This document shows positions 32,602 through 43,561 of a DNA stretch of 64,000 nt, piece by piece (positions within the stretch are counted from its first letter, which is position 1; the number at the start of each line of letters is the position of its first letter). Made by a program: the position numbers and the translations under genes. The notes beneath the pieces were generated by a model. It was not told the origin of the DNA, made no database searches, and saw nothing but the letters and a program-made list of their open reading frames with translations. Location: the NCBI GenBank assembly GCA_018384745.1, contig JAHAYH010000137.1:35392-99391 (forward strand), given 5' to 3'. The DNA is from Caryophanon sp. (lineage in GTDB: Bacteria > Bacillota > Bacilli > Bacillales_A > Planococcaceae).

Positions 32602-33867
32602 ATGACAAACGGCAAAATTGTAGTTGAAAACGGCGTATTAAACGTACCAAATAACCCAGTTATTCCTTTCATCGAGGGTGACGGAATTGGTCCAGATATC
32701 TGGGCAGCAGCTTCTCGCGTAATCGACGCAGCTGTAGAAAAAGCTTACAACGGCGAAAAGAAAATCGAATGGTTAGAAGTTTTAGCTGGTGAAAAAGCAT
32801 TCAACCAAACTGGTGAGTGGTTACCTGCAGAAACTTTAGAAAAAATCAACGAATACTTAATCGCAATCAAAGGTCCTTTAACAACTCCAATCGGTGGCGG
32901 TATCCGTTCACTTAACGTAGCATTACGTCAAGAGTTAGACCTTTATGTATGCTTACGTCCAGTACGTCACTTCGAAGGTGTACCTTCTCCAGTTAAACGT
33001 CCTGAAGATGTAAACATGGTAATCTTCCGTGAAAACACTGAAGATATCTACGCTGGTATCGAGTACCAAGCTGGTTCAGATGAGCAAAAGAAATTATTAA
33101 ACTTCTTACAAACTGAACTAGGTGTTAACAAAATCCGCTTCCCAGAGACTTCTGGTTTAGGGATCAAACCTGTATCTAAAGAAGGTACTGAGCGTTTAGT
33201 TCGTGCTGCAATTGAGTACGCAATCAAGCACAACCAACCAACAGTTACTTTAGTACACAAAGGTAACATCATGAAGTTCACTGAAGGTGGATTCAAACAA
33301 TGGGGTTACGATGTAGCTGAAGCTGAATTCGGCGACAAAGTATTCACTTGGAACCAATACGATGCAATTAAAGCTGAAAAAGGTGAAGCTGCTGCTAACG
33401 AAGCACAAGCTGCTGCATTAGCTGAAGGCAAAATCTTAGTTAAAGATTCAATCGCTGATATCTTCTTACAACAAATCTTAACTCGTCCAAACGAGTTCGA
33501 CGTTGTTGCTACAATGAACTTAAACGGTGACTACATCTCTGACGCATTAGCTGCTCAAGTTGGTGGTATTGGTATCGCTCCAGGCGCTAACATCAACTAC
33601 TTAACTGGTCACGCTATTTTCGAAGCTACTCACGGTACTGCACCTAAGTATGCTGGTCAAGATAAAGTAAACCCATCTTCAGTATTATTATCAGGCGTAT
33701 TAATGCTTGAGCACTTAGGATGGCAAGAAGCTGCGGACTTAATTACTGCTTCAGTTGAGAAAACAATCTCTTCTAAATACGTAACTTATGACTTCGCACG
33801 TTTAATGGATGGCGCTACAGAAGTTAAATGTTCTGAATTCGCTTCTAAATTAATCGAAAACTTCTAA
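32602..33867 (+). CDS. icd: NADP-dependent isocitrate dehydrogenase
   Basis: [46 protein letters not shown]. Confidence 0.98.
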   Translation: MTNGKIVVENGVLNVPNNPVIPFIEGDGIGPDIWAAASRVIDAAVEKAYNGEKKIEWLEVLAGEKAFNQTGEWLPAETLEKINEYLIAIKGPLTTPIGGGIRSLNVALRQELDLYVCLRPVRHFEGVPSPVKRPEDVNMVIFRENTEDIYAGIEYQAGSDEQKKLLNFLQTELGVNKIRFPETSGLGIKPVSKEGTERLVRAAIEYAIKHNQPTVTLVHKGNIMKFTEGGFKQWGYDVAEAEFGDKVFTWNQYDAIKAEKGEAAANEAQAAALAEGKILVKDSIADIFLQQILTRPNEFDVVATMNLNGDYISDALAAQVGGIGIAPGANINYLTGHAIFEATHGTAPKYAGQDKVNPSSVLLSGVLMLEHLGWQEAADLITASVEKTISSKYVTYDFARLMDGATEVKCSEFASKLIENF

Positions 33868-33898
33868 TTCTCGTATTTCATACAGAACTAGCAAACAA

Positions 33899-33933
33899 AC
33901 AGCTCCCTTCAGTTGAAGGGGGCTGTTTTTGTC
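33899..33933 (+). terminator. Intrinsic terminator after icd
   Basis: acagctcccttcagttgaagggggctgttttt. Confidence 0.8.
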
Positions 33934-34085
33934 GTCTATAGAAGCGATCATTCGTTATACATCTATAATGTAACATTTATGAAAAATTGAAGGATTCCTT
34001 ACAATGATGGTGTGATCGTGTGCAAATAAATGACTGAATGTTACAATAATAATGTAAGTATTCACTCGCAAAGGGGATCGAAAAT

Positions 34086-35024
34086 ATGACATTACAACGT
34101 AAAAAAATTGCCGTGATTGGTAGCGGTTTTACAGGAGCAACAGCAGCATTTTTAGCAGCGCAAAAAGAGCTTGGCAATGTTGTACTCGTGGATATTCCAG
34201 CGCAGGAAAATCCAGCAAAAGGAAAGGCGCTTGATATGTGGGAAACAGCGCCAATTCAAGGATTTGACGCCTACGTAAGCGGCACGTCAAACTATGCGGA
34301 CATCGAAGGGGCAAACGTTGTACTTGTCACAGCGGGCATTGCACGTAAGCCGGGCATGACGCGTGATGATTTAGTGCAAACAAATCAAAAAGTAATGACG
34401 GACGTAGCCAAAAACATTCAACAATACGCACCAGAAGCGATTGTCATTGTGCTGACAAACCCAGTCGATGCGATGACGTACACGATGTTTAAAGAAACAG
34501 GCTTCCCGAAAGAACGCGTCATTGGGCAATCGGGTGTACTTGATACAGCGCGCTTCCGAGCATTTATCGCAGAGGAGTTAAACGTCTCCGTAAAAGATGT
34601 ATCTGGATTTGTATTAGGTGGGCATGGTGATACGATGGTACCGCTTATTCGCTATTCATTTGCAGGAGGCATTCCATTAACATCGCTGTTATCAGAAGAG
34701 CGACTTGCCGAAATCGTCGATCGTACGCGTAAAGGTGGCGGCGAAATTGTGAGCTTACTCGGCAACGGTTCGGCCTATTATGCACCAGCAGCGGCAATGG
34801 TGGAAATGGCAGAAGCGATTTTAAAAGATCAAAAGCGCATTTTGCCATCGATTGCTTATTTAGAAGGTGAATACGGTATTCATGATTTGTATTTAGGGGT
34901 ACCGACGCTTTTAGGGGCAAATGGCATTGAAAAAATTTATGAGCTTGATTTAACGGAAGAAGAACAAGCAGCGTTACAAACGTCAGCCGATGCAGTACGT
35001 GAAGTAAAAGACGCGTTGTTATAA
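34086..35024 (+). CDS. mdh: Malate dehydrogenase
   Basis: [49 protein letters not shown]. Confidence 0.98.
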   Translation: MTLQRKKIAVIGSGFTGATAAFLAAQKELGNVVLVDIPAQENPAKGKALDMWETAPIQGFDAYVSGTSNYADIEGANVVLVTAGIARKPGMTRDDLVQTNQKVMTDVAKNIQQYAPEAIVIVLTNPVDAMTYTMFKETGFPKERVIGQSGVLDTARFRAFIAEELNVSVKDVSGFVLGGHGDTMVPLIRYSFAGGIPLTSLLSEERLAEIVDRTRKGGGEIVSLLGNGSAYYAPAAAMVEMAEAILKDQKRILPSIAYLEGEYGIHDLYLGVPTLLGANGIEKIYELDLTEEEQAALQTSADAVREVKDALL

Positions 35025-35029
35025 AAATG

Positions 35030-35065
35030 GAAGGCGTCAAGTGCGTGTACTTGGCGTCTTTTTGT
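35030..35065 (+). terminator. Intrinsic terminator after mdh
   Basis: aaggcgtcaagtgcgtgtacttggcgtcttttt. Confidence 0.75.
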
Positions 35066-35149
35066 GCATAAAGCAAGTTCGCTATCCATGAAATAAAGCA
35101 ATATGGTATGATAAACATATAGTTTTCTTGGAAAAGGGGTGGGCAGCAA

Positions 35150-35596
35150 TTGCTTGGAAAAAGGCGCACATTAGGACGCACCATTGAACAATTAGAGGTT
35201 GGCGAAACGATTCACCTAACCGAAAAAATGAATGATAAAGATTTACTTTTATACTTAGGTTTAACGAACGACAATAACCCGCTATACTTACAGCATGATT
35301 TAGCCGCATTGACGCCGTTTGAACGCCCAATTATTCCATCGATTATGCTGACAGGAATCATTACAGCGGCGGTATCGAAATACATACCGGGACCGGGATC
35401 GCATGTTGTCGCACAGCAGCTTGAATTTTCAACACCGGTGTATCATTACGATACGATCGAGTTTGAATTGCAAGTGGCACACGTCGATGAAGCGAGCAAT
35501 ACAGCGGTCATTCGTGTAGAGGCGACGAATCGTCAGCAACAGCATGTCGTACAAGGCACGGTTTCTGTGCTAGCACCACCAACGATTACTTCCTGA
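35150..35596 (+). CDS. MaoC-like hotdog dehydratase (TTG start)
   Basis: MNDKDLLLYLGLTNDNNPLYLQHDLAA; PIIPSIMLTGIITAAVSKYIPGPGS. Confidence 0.85.
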   Translation: MLGKRRTLGRTIEQLEVGETIHLTEKMNDKDLLLYLGLTNDNNPLYLQHDLAALTPFERPIIPSIMLTGIITAAVSKYIPGPGSHVVAQQLEFSTPVYHYDTIEFELQVAHVDEASNTAVIRVEATNRQQQHVVQGTVSVLAPPTITS

Positions 35597-35646
35597 AAGG
35601 CCTATTTGAAATGGGGGTTTCAAATACCGAATATCGGAGGAACATC

Positions 35647-36357
35647 ATGACGAAAAATATTTTAGTTGTAGAAGATGAATTATCCATTGCGACGTTACTT
35701 AAGTACAATTTAGAGCAAGCGGGCTATCACGTTGAGTTAGCACATGACGGACAAGCAGGGTTAGATATGGCCTTGTCGATGAAGCCGGATTTAATGCTGC
35801 TAGATGTTATGTTACCAAAGCTTGATGGCATGGATGTATGTAAAGAAATTCGCATGCATAAAATGAATACGCCAATCATTATGCTGACAGCGCGTGATGA
35901 TGAGTTTGATAAAGTGCTCGGCTTAGAGCTTGGTGCGGATGATTACATGACGAAGCCGTTTAGCCCGCGTGAAGTGATTGCGCGTGTGAAAGCTGTGTTA
36001 CGTCGCTTCTCGCCACAACCTGTTCAAACGCAGCAATCCGCAGAGAAAATTTTTGAATTTGGTGGCTTACGTGTGTATCCAGATCGCTTTGAAGTATCGC
36101 TTCACGAGCAAGCACTTGAGTTTACGCCGAAGGAATTTGAACTGCTCGTTTATTTAATCGAAAATAAAAATCGTGTATTAACGCGTGACCAGCTATTAAG
36201 CGCCGTGTGGAATTATGACTTTGCTGGCGATACACGAATTGTCGACGTGCACATTAGCCATTTGCGCGACAAAATAGAGGAAAATAGCCGCAAGCCTGTT
36301 TTCATTAAAACAATTCGGGGTCTTGGCTATAAATTCGAGGAACCAAAAGCGGTATGA
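35647..36357 (+). CDS. phoP: Response regulator PhoP
   Basis: ILVVEDELSIATLLKYNLEQAGY; winged-helix output domain; overlaps phoR. Confidence 0.95.
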   Translation: MTKNILVVEDELSIATLLKYNLEQAGYHVELAHDGQAGLDMALSMKPDLMLLDVMLPKLDGMDVCKEIRMHKMNTPIIMLTARDDEFDKVLGLELGADDYMTKPFSPREVIARVKAVLRRFSPQPVQTQQSAEKIFEFGGLRVYPDRFEVSLHEQALEFTPKEFELLVYLIENKNRVLTRDQLLSAVWNYDFAGDTRIVDVHISHLRDKIEENSRKPVFIKTIRGLGYKFEEPKAV

Positions 36358-37904
36358 AAACATTAAGCACACGCCTTTTTGTCTCATTCATGGCGCTGCT
36401 TGGTATTATTTTAGCTGTCCTTGGCATTGTCATAGGTCAGCTTTTTCCTATTTATATCGGCGATTATTTAGAGCGCTCCATTGCAGCGGAGGAACGCGTC
36501 CTCTTAGATCAATTGGAATTGCTTGAGACAAACTTAACGTTAGAAGAGCAGCAAACATTAGCAAAAGAGCTTGTTGCTGTTGATACCGATGCTTTATTAG
36601 ACGTGGCGCAAAAACGCTTTTTCGTCGCGATGCTATTTTGTAGCTTTGTGGCGTTTGTCATTATCGGCATTGTCATGAATCGCACGGTGCGGCTATTTGC
36701 AGAGCCGATTGAAAATGCGACGCGCACAGCGCTAGAGCTTGCAAAGGGCAATTACCGTGCGCGCGCGTTTGAAAATGGTGTGAGTAAAACAGTACAGCTT
36801 AGTAAATCCATCAACATTTTAGCGCGCAATTTGCAAGATATGACGACGATGCGTGAAATCGAGGAAGAACGTTTAAAAACGCTCGTTGAAAACATGGGTA
36901 GCTCGCTCATGATGATTGGGCGAGAAGGAACGATTTCCATTGTCAATCGCGTCTTTTTAAAGCGCTTCAACTATCAATATGACGAGGTGCGCGGCAAAGG
37001 ATTCCGCAACATTGCGTTGCCAGATGACATTGTCGAAGTAGTCGAGCACGTATTTTTAACGGAAACCGCTATTCGTAAACAAGTGTCGGTGCAAATTGGG
37101 CATGAAATTCGTCAAAATGAAATTTACGGTGCACCCGTTGTTGGGGATCACGGACGATGGCTCGGCGTCGTGCTTGTCATTCATGATGTGACAGAGCTGA
37201 TGCGCCTTGAGCAAATTCGCAAAGATTTCGTCGCGAATGTGTCGCATGAACTGCGTACGCCGATTACGTCGATCAAAGGATTTTCTGAAACGTTGTTAGA
37301 CGGAGCGTATAAAGATGAAACGATGCTGTTATCATTTTTAGAAATTATTTATAAAGAGAGCGATCGCATTCAAATATTAGTGCAGGAGCTGCTAGAGCTA
37401 TCAAAAATTGAACAGCACGGCTTCTCGGTGGATATCGTTGAAACGAGCTTGCGTGATATTGTCATTAATGCTGCAGACTTAACCGGTGCGAAGCTGGAAG
37501 AAAAAAATATGGAGTTTGCCGTTGAGTTAAAAGAAGACGTCATCATTGCAGGAGATCCAAATCGCCTTATGCAAGTGTTTACAAACTTAATTGCAAATGC
37601 TATTAATTATTCGCCTGAAAATACGACCGTGTCGATTCGCGTCTATGAAGATGACCAGTACGGCATTGTCGAAGTGCAAGATGAAGGCATTGGTATTGAA
37701 AAGGCGGAAATCCCACGCATTTTTGAACGCTTTTACCGCGTCGATCGCGCACGTAGCCGCAACTCAGGTGGTACCGGTCTTGGGCTTGCGATTGTGAAGC
37801 ATTTAATTGAAGCGCATGATGGGAAAATTCATGTCGACAGTACAGTAGGTGTCGGGACAAAAATGACGGTACGCATTCCAAAATCGACCTTTACAAAACA
37901 TTAA
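36354..37904 (+). CDS. phoR: Sensor histidine kinase PhoR
   Basis: VANVSHELRTPITSIKGFSETLLDGA; GTGLGLAIVKHLIEAH. Confidence 0.95.
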   Translation: MKTLSTRLFVSFMALLGIILAVLGIVIGQLFPIYIGDYLERSIAAEERVLLDQLELLETNLTLEEQQTLAKELVAVDTDALLDVAQKRFFVAMLFCSFVAFVIIGIVMNRTVRLFAEPIENATRTALELAKGNYRARAFENGVSKTVQLSKSINILARNLQDMTTMREIEEERLKTLVENMGSSLMMIGREGTISIVNRVFLKRFNYQYDEVRGKGFRNIALPDDIVEVVEHVFLTETAIRKQVSVQIGHEIRQNEIYGAPVVGDHGRWLGVVLVIHDVTELMRLEQIRKDFVANVSHELRTPITSIKGFSETLLDGAYKDETMLLSFLEIIYKESDRIQILVQELLELSKIEQHGFSVDIVETSLRDIVINAADLTGAKLEEKNMEFAVELKEDVIIAGDPNRLMQVFTNLIANAINYSPENTTVSIRVYEDDQYGIVEVQDEGIGIEKAEIPRIFERFYRVDRARSRNSGGTGLGLAIVKHLIEAHDGKIHVDSTVGVGTKMTVRIPKSTFTKH

Positions 37905-37974
37905 CATATGTGACATAAAGGCTTTATAAAAAACTTGTATAGTGAGGACAGTGAAACCCCCACTATACATAGCA

Positions 37975-38021
37975 TGAAAAACACATGGATTCGCATTGGC
38001 GCGTGCATGTGTTTTTTGTTG
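37975..38021 (+). terminator. Intrinsic terminator after phoR
   Basis: aaaaacacatggattcgcattggcgcgtgcatgtgtttttt. Confidence 0.75.
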
Positions 38022-38165
38022 CATGCACATGATTGGAAAACATCTCCTCCAAAAAGTTGTCACCAATGCAAAAAAACAAAACAGAATCAACATTAAATAC
38101 TAGAGAATATTATTTTTTCTGCTATACTAAAAAAATAAGTTTGAATGTTTTGTAGGAGGGGTAGA

Positions 38166-38618
38166 GTGAAAGTTGCTCGTATAGTAGAAAAGTATGTGCG
38201 ACATGTATTGATCGCTTTTGTGATGGCTAGTTCGCTCACAGCGCTGTTCAATGGTGCACATTTTGAATGGATGTCAGTGCAAGTTTTCGGGGTTTCGTTA
38301 TTTTTCATCGGTGCATTTGCTGTGAACTTACTGATTGCAGATGAGGTGCTACGTATATGTGTGCATGTGTTTCGCTATGAAAAACGACCAGATCCTCGAG
38401 CATTATGGCAAGTTGGTATTGGTGCGTTACTGTTTACGGTACAGCTAGGCTTTGTTGAAGTATTTATGCGTGCATGGATGGCGCCAGAGCTTGGTGGAAT
38501 GCCTTTATATATTGTATTTTCATTTATGAACGCGTTTTTAGCGACGGTTATGTATGAGGAACTATTTTATGAAGAGCCGGAAAAAGTACAAGCTTATAAG
38601 TTTAAAAAGTTAAAGTAA
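38166..38618 (+). CDS. Hypothetical membrane protein (GTG start)
   Basis: RBS aggagggg before GTG; hydrophobic segments. Confidence 0.65.
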   Translation: MKVARIVEKYVRHVLIAFVMASSLTALFNGAHFEWMSVQVFGVSLFFIGAFAVNLLIADEVLRICVHVFRYEKRPDPRALWQVGIGALLFTVQLGFVEVFMRAWMAPELGGMPLYIVFSFMNAFLATVMYEELFYEEPEKVQAYKFKKLK

Positions 38619-38802
38619 GAAATGGATGCACAGTGCAACGTCGCTGTGCGTTATTTTTTTGCATAAAAATAAGTGAAATGCGTAAATTGTATACGAAAAT
38701 CGCATGAATTCGTTTACACTATACAAATAGTGTTTATTATACGGGTCATGCGGGTAAACATAATTGTATGAATCCATCGTAAAAAGGAGGTCCTATATCA
38801 GT

Positions 38803-39141
38803 ATGATTACGCTATTTGGCTTATGGATGCATAAAAAAAACACATATTTAGCGCGGAAAAATATTCGAACGATTGATATTATTGTTGATACAGAACAAAA
38901 ACCTTCTGTTACAATGATTCACACGTCGAAAAATTATAAAGGTGTCCTTTATTTTAGCGGGCGATTTGAGTTGGAGTTTGAACTGTTTGATCGGAAAACA
39001 AATAAGCTATTAAAATGGTCGATGCAGTCCGGCGTCAACCCTGCAAATGAGGAACAGTTGGAAGACGTGCTACGCCCTTACTTTAAAGCGTTAGTGACAG
39101 AAAAAATAGAGACGTTTGATACGTTGTTAAAATATGCTTAA
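38803..39141 (+). CDS. Hypothetical protein
   Basis: RBS aaggagg upstream of MITLFGLWMHKKNTY; followed by terminator. Confidence 0.65.
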   Translation: MITLFGLWMHKKNTYLARKNIRTIDIIVDTEQKPSVTMIHTSKNYKGVLYFSGRFELEFELFDRKTNKLLKWSMQSGVNPANEEQLEDVLRPYFKALVTEKIETFDTLLKYA

Positions 39142-39177
39142 AAGCGTTCTATCGTTGCGATAGCACGCTTTTTTGTT
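39140..39177 (+). terminator. Intrinsic terminator
   Basis: aaaagcgttctatcgttgcgatagcacgctttttt. Confidence 0.75.
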
Positions 39178-39251
39178 TGCGCATATGAAGCGCTTATTGC
39201 ATACGGGTCATGTATAATAGAAGAGACATTTGCATAGCAAAGGAGATCGAC

Positions 39252-41867
39252 ATGACAAACGAAAAATTACTTTTACTAGACGGCAACAGCTTAGCATACC
39301 GCGCATTTTTTGCGTTGCCACCACTTACGAACCAAAACGGCATTCATACAAACGCGGTGTATGGTTTTACGATGATGCTCGATAAAATCATTACAGATGA
39401 GCAACCGACAAAAATGCTTGTAGCATTTGATGCAGGGAAAACAACATTCCGTCATAGCACGTTCACAGACTATAAAGGGGGACGTCAAAAAACACCACCT
39501 GAATTATCGGAGCAATTTCCATACATTCGCAAGCTCATTGATGCGTTTGGCATTGAGCGCTATGAGTTAGAGATGTATGAAGCAGATGATATTATCGGCA
39601 CGCTTGCCAAACAAGCAGAAGCACAAGGCATTGATGTCGTAATTGTATCAGGCGATAAAGATTTAACGCAGTTAGCGACGGACAAAACGACCGTCTACAT
39701 TACGCGTAAAGGCATTACCGACATGGAAATGTATACACCTGCCCACATTTTCGAAAAGTACGGATTGACGCCGACACAAATTATCGATATGAAAGGGCTC
39801 ATGGGCGATGCATCCGATAACATTCCCGGTGTGCCTGGTGTCGGTGAGAAAACAGCGATTAAACTATTGACGGCACACGGCTCCGTTGAAGAAGTATATG
39901 CACATATTGATGACGTGAGCGGTGCGAAAATGAAAGAAAAGCTCATTGCCAATGAGCAGCAAGCATATATGAGTAAACAGCTAGCAACGATTCATACAGA
40001 TGTACCTATTACCATAACGGTACAGGACGTAGCGTATAGCGGTGCGAATGATGAAGCGCTGCGTGCCATTTATCAGGAGCTCGGCTTTAAAACGCTGTTA
40101 GAGAAGACTGATTTTGCGGTTGACGATACGCCGAAAGCCGAACTGGCGTATACGATTGTTCGTGATGTATCGACATTGCCAACAGAAGCAGCTGTCCATA
40201 TTGAATTGGAAAACGAGCACTATCATACGTGTGCGATTTTAGGCATGGCCATCGCTTCTGAAGACGGCGTACAGTATATTCCGTTTGATGCGATGCAAAC
40301 GGACGTTGTAAAAGCGTGGCTTGCGGACGAAACAGCGGTGAAGTATGTAACCGACCGTAAAGCAGCACAAGCAGCACTTGCGCGTCTGCAATTACCACTT
40401 GCTGGTGTTGCGTTTGATTTACTGCTTGCGACGTATATTGTGAACCCATCGTTATCAGGGGATGACGTAGCGACGCTTGTTGGTGAATTTAACTACCGTG
40501 ACGTGCAGCCAAATGACGATGTATACGGAAAAGGCGCAAAGCGTGCGATTCCAGAAGAAGCGCTTGTTGCAGAGCATGCAAGTCGAAAAGCTTTTGCAGT
40601 ATGGACGCTGCGTGAAACGATTGAAGCGCGCTTACGTGACAATGAGCAATACGAGCTGTATCATGCGCTTGAATTACCACTTGCACGCATTTTAGGGAAC
40701 ATGGAGTCAATTGGCATTACCGTAAGTAAAGAAACGCTTCGTGCAATGGGCGATGCGTTACGCGGACGCTTACAAGCGATTGAAGCAGCGATTTATGACG
40801 CAGCAGGGGAAACGTTTAACATTAATTCACCGAAGCAGCTTGGTGTTATCTTATTTGAAAAGCTCGGCTTACCGGTCATTAAGAAGACGAAAACCGGTTA
40901 TTCAACAGCAGCAGACGTGCTTGAGAAGCTGCAGGGCGAGCATGCGATCATCGAGCATATTTTACTATACCGTCAGCTTGCAAAATTACAGTCGACGTAT
41001 ATTGAAGGGCTATTAAAAGAAGTGCATGACGATGGCAAAGTGCATACGCGCTTCCAGCAAGCGTTAACGTCAACAGGACGCTTAAGCTCGATTGAACCGA
41101 ACTTGCAAAACATTCCGATTCGCTTAGAGGAAGGGCGTAAAATTCGACAAGCATTTGTGCCATCACGTCCAGATTGGTATTTATTTGCGGCCGATTATTC
41201 GCAAATTGAGCTGCGCGTATTAGCACATATGTGTGAAGACGAAGCACTTGTAGAAGCGTTTAATACAGGAATGGATATCCATACACGTACCGCGATGGAC
41301 GTTTTCCATGTGCGTGCAGAAGACGTCGATTCAAACATGCGCCGTGCTGCAAAAGCGGTGAACTTTGGCATTGTGTACGGCATTAGCGATTACGGTTTAT
41401 CACAAAACTTAAACATTACACGGAAAGAAGCGGCTGATTTTATTAAGCGTTATTTAGAAAGCTTCCCAGGTGTTCAACAGTATATGGACCGCGTCGTAAA
41501 GCAAGCAAAAACAGACGGGTATGTCACAACGATGTTAAACCGTCGTCGTTACTTACCAGAAATTAATAGCTCAAACTTTAATTTACGTAGCTTTGCGGAA
41601 CGTACGGCGATGAATACGCCAATTCAAGGGTCAGCAGCAGACATTATTAAAAAGGCGATGATCGATATGGATGCGCGCTTACAAGCAGAAGGGTTACAAT
41701 CAACGTTATTATTACAAGTACACGATGAGCTTATTTTTGAAGGACCGGCTGAGGAAATGGACGTGCTTGCACGCATTGTACCAGAAGTGATGGAACAAGC
41801 GGTGCAGTTATCGGTGCCATTGAAGGTCGACTTTAGCTATGGCAAAACGTGGTACGATGCAAAATAA
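39252..41867 (+). CDS. polA: DNA polymerase I
   Basis: LLLLDGNSLAYRAFFALP; FAADYSQIELRVLAH; RRAAKAVNFGIVYGIS; LQVHDELIFE. Confidence 0.98.
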   Translation: MTNEKLLLLDGNSLAYRAFFALPPLTNQNGIHTNAVYGFTMMLDKIITDEQPTKMLVAFDAGKTTFRHSTFTDYKGGRQKTPPELSEQFPYIRKLIDAFGIERYELEMYEADDIIGTLAKQAEAQGIDVVIVSGDKDLTQLATDKTTVYITRKGITDMEMYTPAHIFEKYGLTPTQIIDMKGLMGDASDNIPGVPGVGEKTAIKLLTAHGSVEEVYAHIDDVSGAKMKEKLIANEQQAYMSKQLATIHTDVPITITVQDVAYSGANDEALRAIYQELGFKTLLEKTDFAVDDTPKAELAYTIVRDVSTLPTEAAVHIELENEHYHTCAILGMAIASEDGVQYIPFDAMQTDVVKAWLADETAVKYVTDRKAAQAALARLQLPLAGVAFDLLLATYIVNPSLSGDDVATLVGEFNYRDVQPNDDVYGKGAKRAIPEEALVAEHASRKAFAVWTLRETIEARLRDNEQYELYHALELPLARILGNMESIGITVSKETLRAMGDALRGRLQAIEAAIYDAAGETFNINSPKQLGVILFEKLGLPVIKKTKTGYSTAADVLEKLQGEHAIIEHILLYRQLAKLQSTYIEGLLKEVHDDGKVHTRFQQALTSTGRLSSIEPNLQNIPIRLEEGRKIRQAFVPSRPDWYLFAADYSQIELRVLAHMCEDEALVEAFNTGMDIHTRTAMDVFHVRAEDVDSNMRRAAKAVNFGIVYGISDYGLSQNLNITRKEAADFIKRYLESFPGVQQYMDRVVKQAKTDGYVTTMLNRRRYLPEINSSNFNLRSFAERTAMNTPIQGSAADIIKKAMIDMDARLQAEGLQSTLLLQVHDELIFEGPAEEMDVLARIVPEVMEQAVQLSVPLKVDFSYGKTWYDAK

Positions 41868-41876
41868 GGAGAACTT

Positions 41877-42746
41877 ATGCCAGAATTACCAGAAGTAGAA
41901 GGGGTCGTACGTCAGCTACGCCCCGTTGCAGAACAAAAAACGATTACACATGTACAATTATCCGAAACGATTTATACATCAAAGGAAGCGGGGAAAGAGT
42001 GCATCGTGAAAGTGCTCGCTCCGCATGACTTTGAACGAATGATGACCGGCATGACGATTACAGACGTGTCGCGTCGTGCAAAATACATTTATATGACGCT
42101 CACAAAAGATGGCCGCACGTATTTACTCGCTAGCCATTTAGGCATGAGCGGTGCATGGTTTGACGTAGCGAGCATTGAAGACATTCCAGATGCGAAATAT
42201 CAAAAGCATGCGCATGCGATCTTTACGTTAAACAATGGGCGTTTACTCGTATTTTCAGACATTCGTCGCTTTGGCGAGCTGCGTTTATTACAGGAAGCGG
42301 CTGATTACCCACCGCTGTTGCTCATGGCACCAGAGCCGTTTGACGACGATGCTTGTGCGTATTTTATTGAAAAAACAACGTTGAAAAAATATGCGAATAA
42401 GCCAATCAAAGCGGTCATTATGGATGGGCATATCATTTCAGGCTGCGGCAATATTTATGCGACCGAAGCGCTTTATTTGGAGCGCATTCGCCCGCAAACG
42501 ATTACGCATACATTAAGCGATGCGCAAAAACGTGCACTGTTTGCCCAAATTGTGCGCATTTTACACGAGAGCATCGAGGTGGGCGGTTCGACCATTTCAG
42601 ATTATCGAAACGTTAACGGTGAAGCAGGGGGCATGCAGCATCGATTGAAAATGTATGGCAAAAAGCAATGTGCATGTGGGACAGCTACTGAATCGCTCGT
42701 CATCGGTGGGCGCACGTCGGTGTATTGCCCAAATTGTCAGCAATAA
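41877..42746 (+). CDS. mutM: Formamidopyrimidine-DNA glycosylase
   Basis: MPELPEVEGVVRQL; ISGCGNIYATEALYLERIRP; C-terminal zinc finger CACG...CPNCQQ. Confidence 0.98.
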   Translation: MPELPEVEGVVRQLRPVAEQKTITHVQLSETIYTSKEAGKECIVKVLAPHDFERMMTGMTITDVSRRAKYIYMTLTKDGRTYLLASHLGMSGAWFDVASIEDIPDAKYQKHAHAIFTLNNGRLLVFSDIRRFGELRLLQEAADYPPLLLMAPEPFDDDACAYFIEKTTLKKYANKPIKAVIMDGHIISGCGNIYATEALYLERIRPQTITHTLSDAQKRALFAQIVRILHESIEVGGSTISDYRNVNGEAGGMQHRLKMYGKKQCACGTATESLVIGGRTSVYCPNCQQ

Positions 42747-42758
42747 GGGGGATTTTTC

Positions 42759-43349
42759 ATGATTATTGGATTAACGGGTAGCATCGCAACGGGAAAGAGT
42801 ACCGTCGCGAATATGCTGCGTGAGTACGGGTTACCGATTGTCGATGCCGATGTCATTGCGCGACAAGTGGTGGCACCTGGGACAACAACGCTTGCGCAAA
42901 TTGTAGAAGCATTTGGACCAGAAACGTTACTTGAAGATGGGACGATGAATCGCGCGTATATCGGTCAGCAAATTTTCCATGAGCCAGACAAGCGCGCGTT
43001 GTTAAACGGTATCATTCATCCTGCGATTCGTGCGGAAATGCTGGCGCAGCGCGATGCGTATGTCGAAGCGGGACAGCATGTCGTGATGGACATTCCGTTA
43101 CTGTTTGAAAGTAAGCTTATGCATTATGTAGAAAACATTTTAGTCGTCGCTGTGAGCGAGGACACACAGCTTGCGCGGTTAATGGCACGTAACGATTTAA
43201 GTGAAGCGGACGCACGCGCACGCATCGCATCGCAAATGCCGATCCGTGAAAAAATAGACGGGGCAGACGCAGTCCTACACAATGACGGCTCGTTGGACGA
43301 AACAAAAGCGCAATTACATGCGATTTTGGAAAAGTGGGGCGTAATATAA
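42759..43349 (+). CDS. coaE: Dephospho-CoA kinase
   Basis: MIIGLTGSIATGKSTVANMLRE; VVMDIPLLFES. Confidence 0.97.
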   Translation: MIIGLTGSIATGKSTVANMLREYGLPIVDADVIARQVVAPGTTTLAQIVEAFGPETLLEDGTMNRAYIGQQIFHEPDKRALLNGIIHPAIRAEMLAQRDAYVEAGQHVVMDIPLLFESKLMHYVENILVVAVSEDTQLARLMARNDLSEADARARIASQMPIREKIDGADAVLHNDGSLDETKAQLHAILEKWGVI

Positions 43350-43356
43350 CCCGAAA

Positions 43357-43396
43357 AATAAAACAAGAGAATGCTTAAATTCTCTTGTTTTTTGTC
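43357..43396 (+). terminator. Intrinsic terminator after coaE
   Basis: aaaacaagagaatgcttaaattctcttgtttttt. Confidence 0.8.
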
Positions 43397-43561
43397 CTTC
43401 AAACTGTATATATAGCGATATTGTAGTTATTTGTTTTTTCGGAAAAATTTTATTATTTTATTTGTGACACATTATTGTTGGCAAATACATGTAATATGTT
43501 ATACTAATTCACAGATAATCAATTTGTATATAAACAAGGCAAATGCAGGAGGAAAAATATA

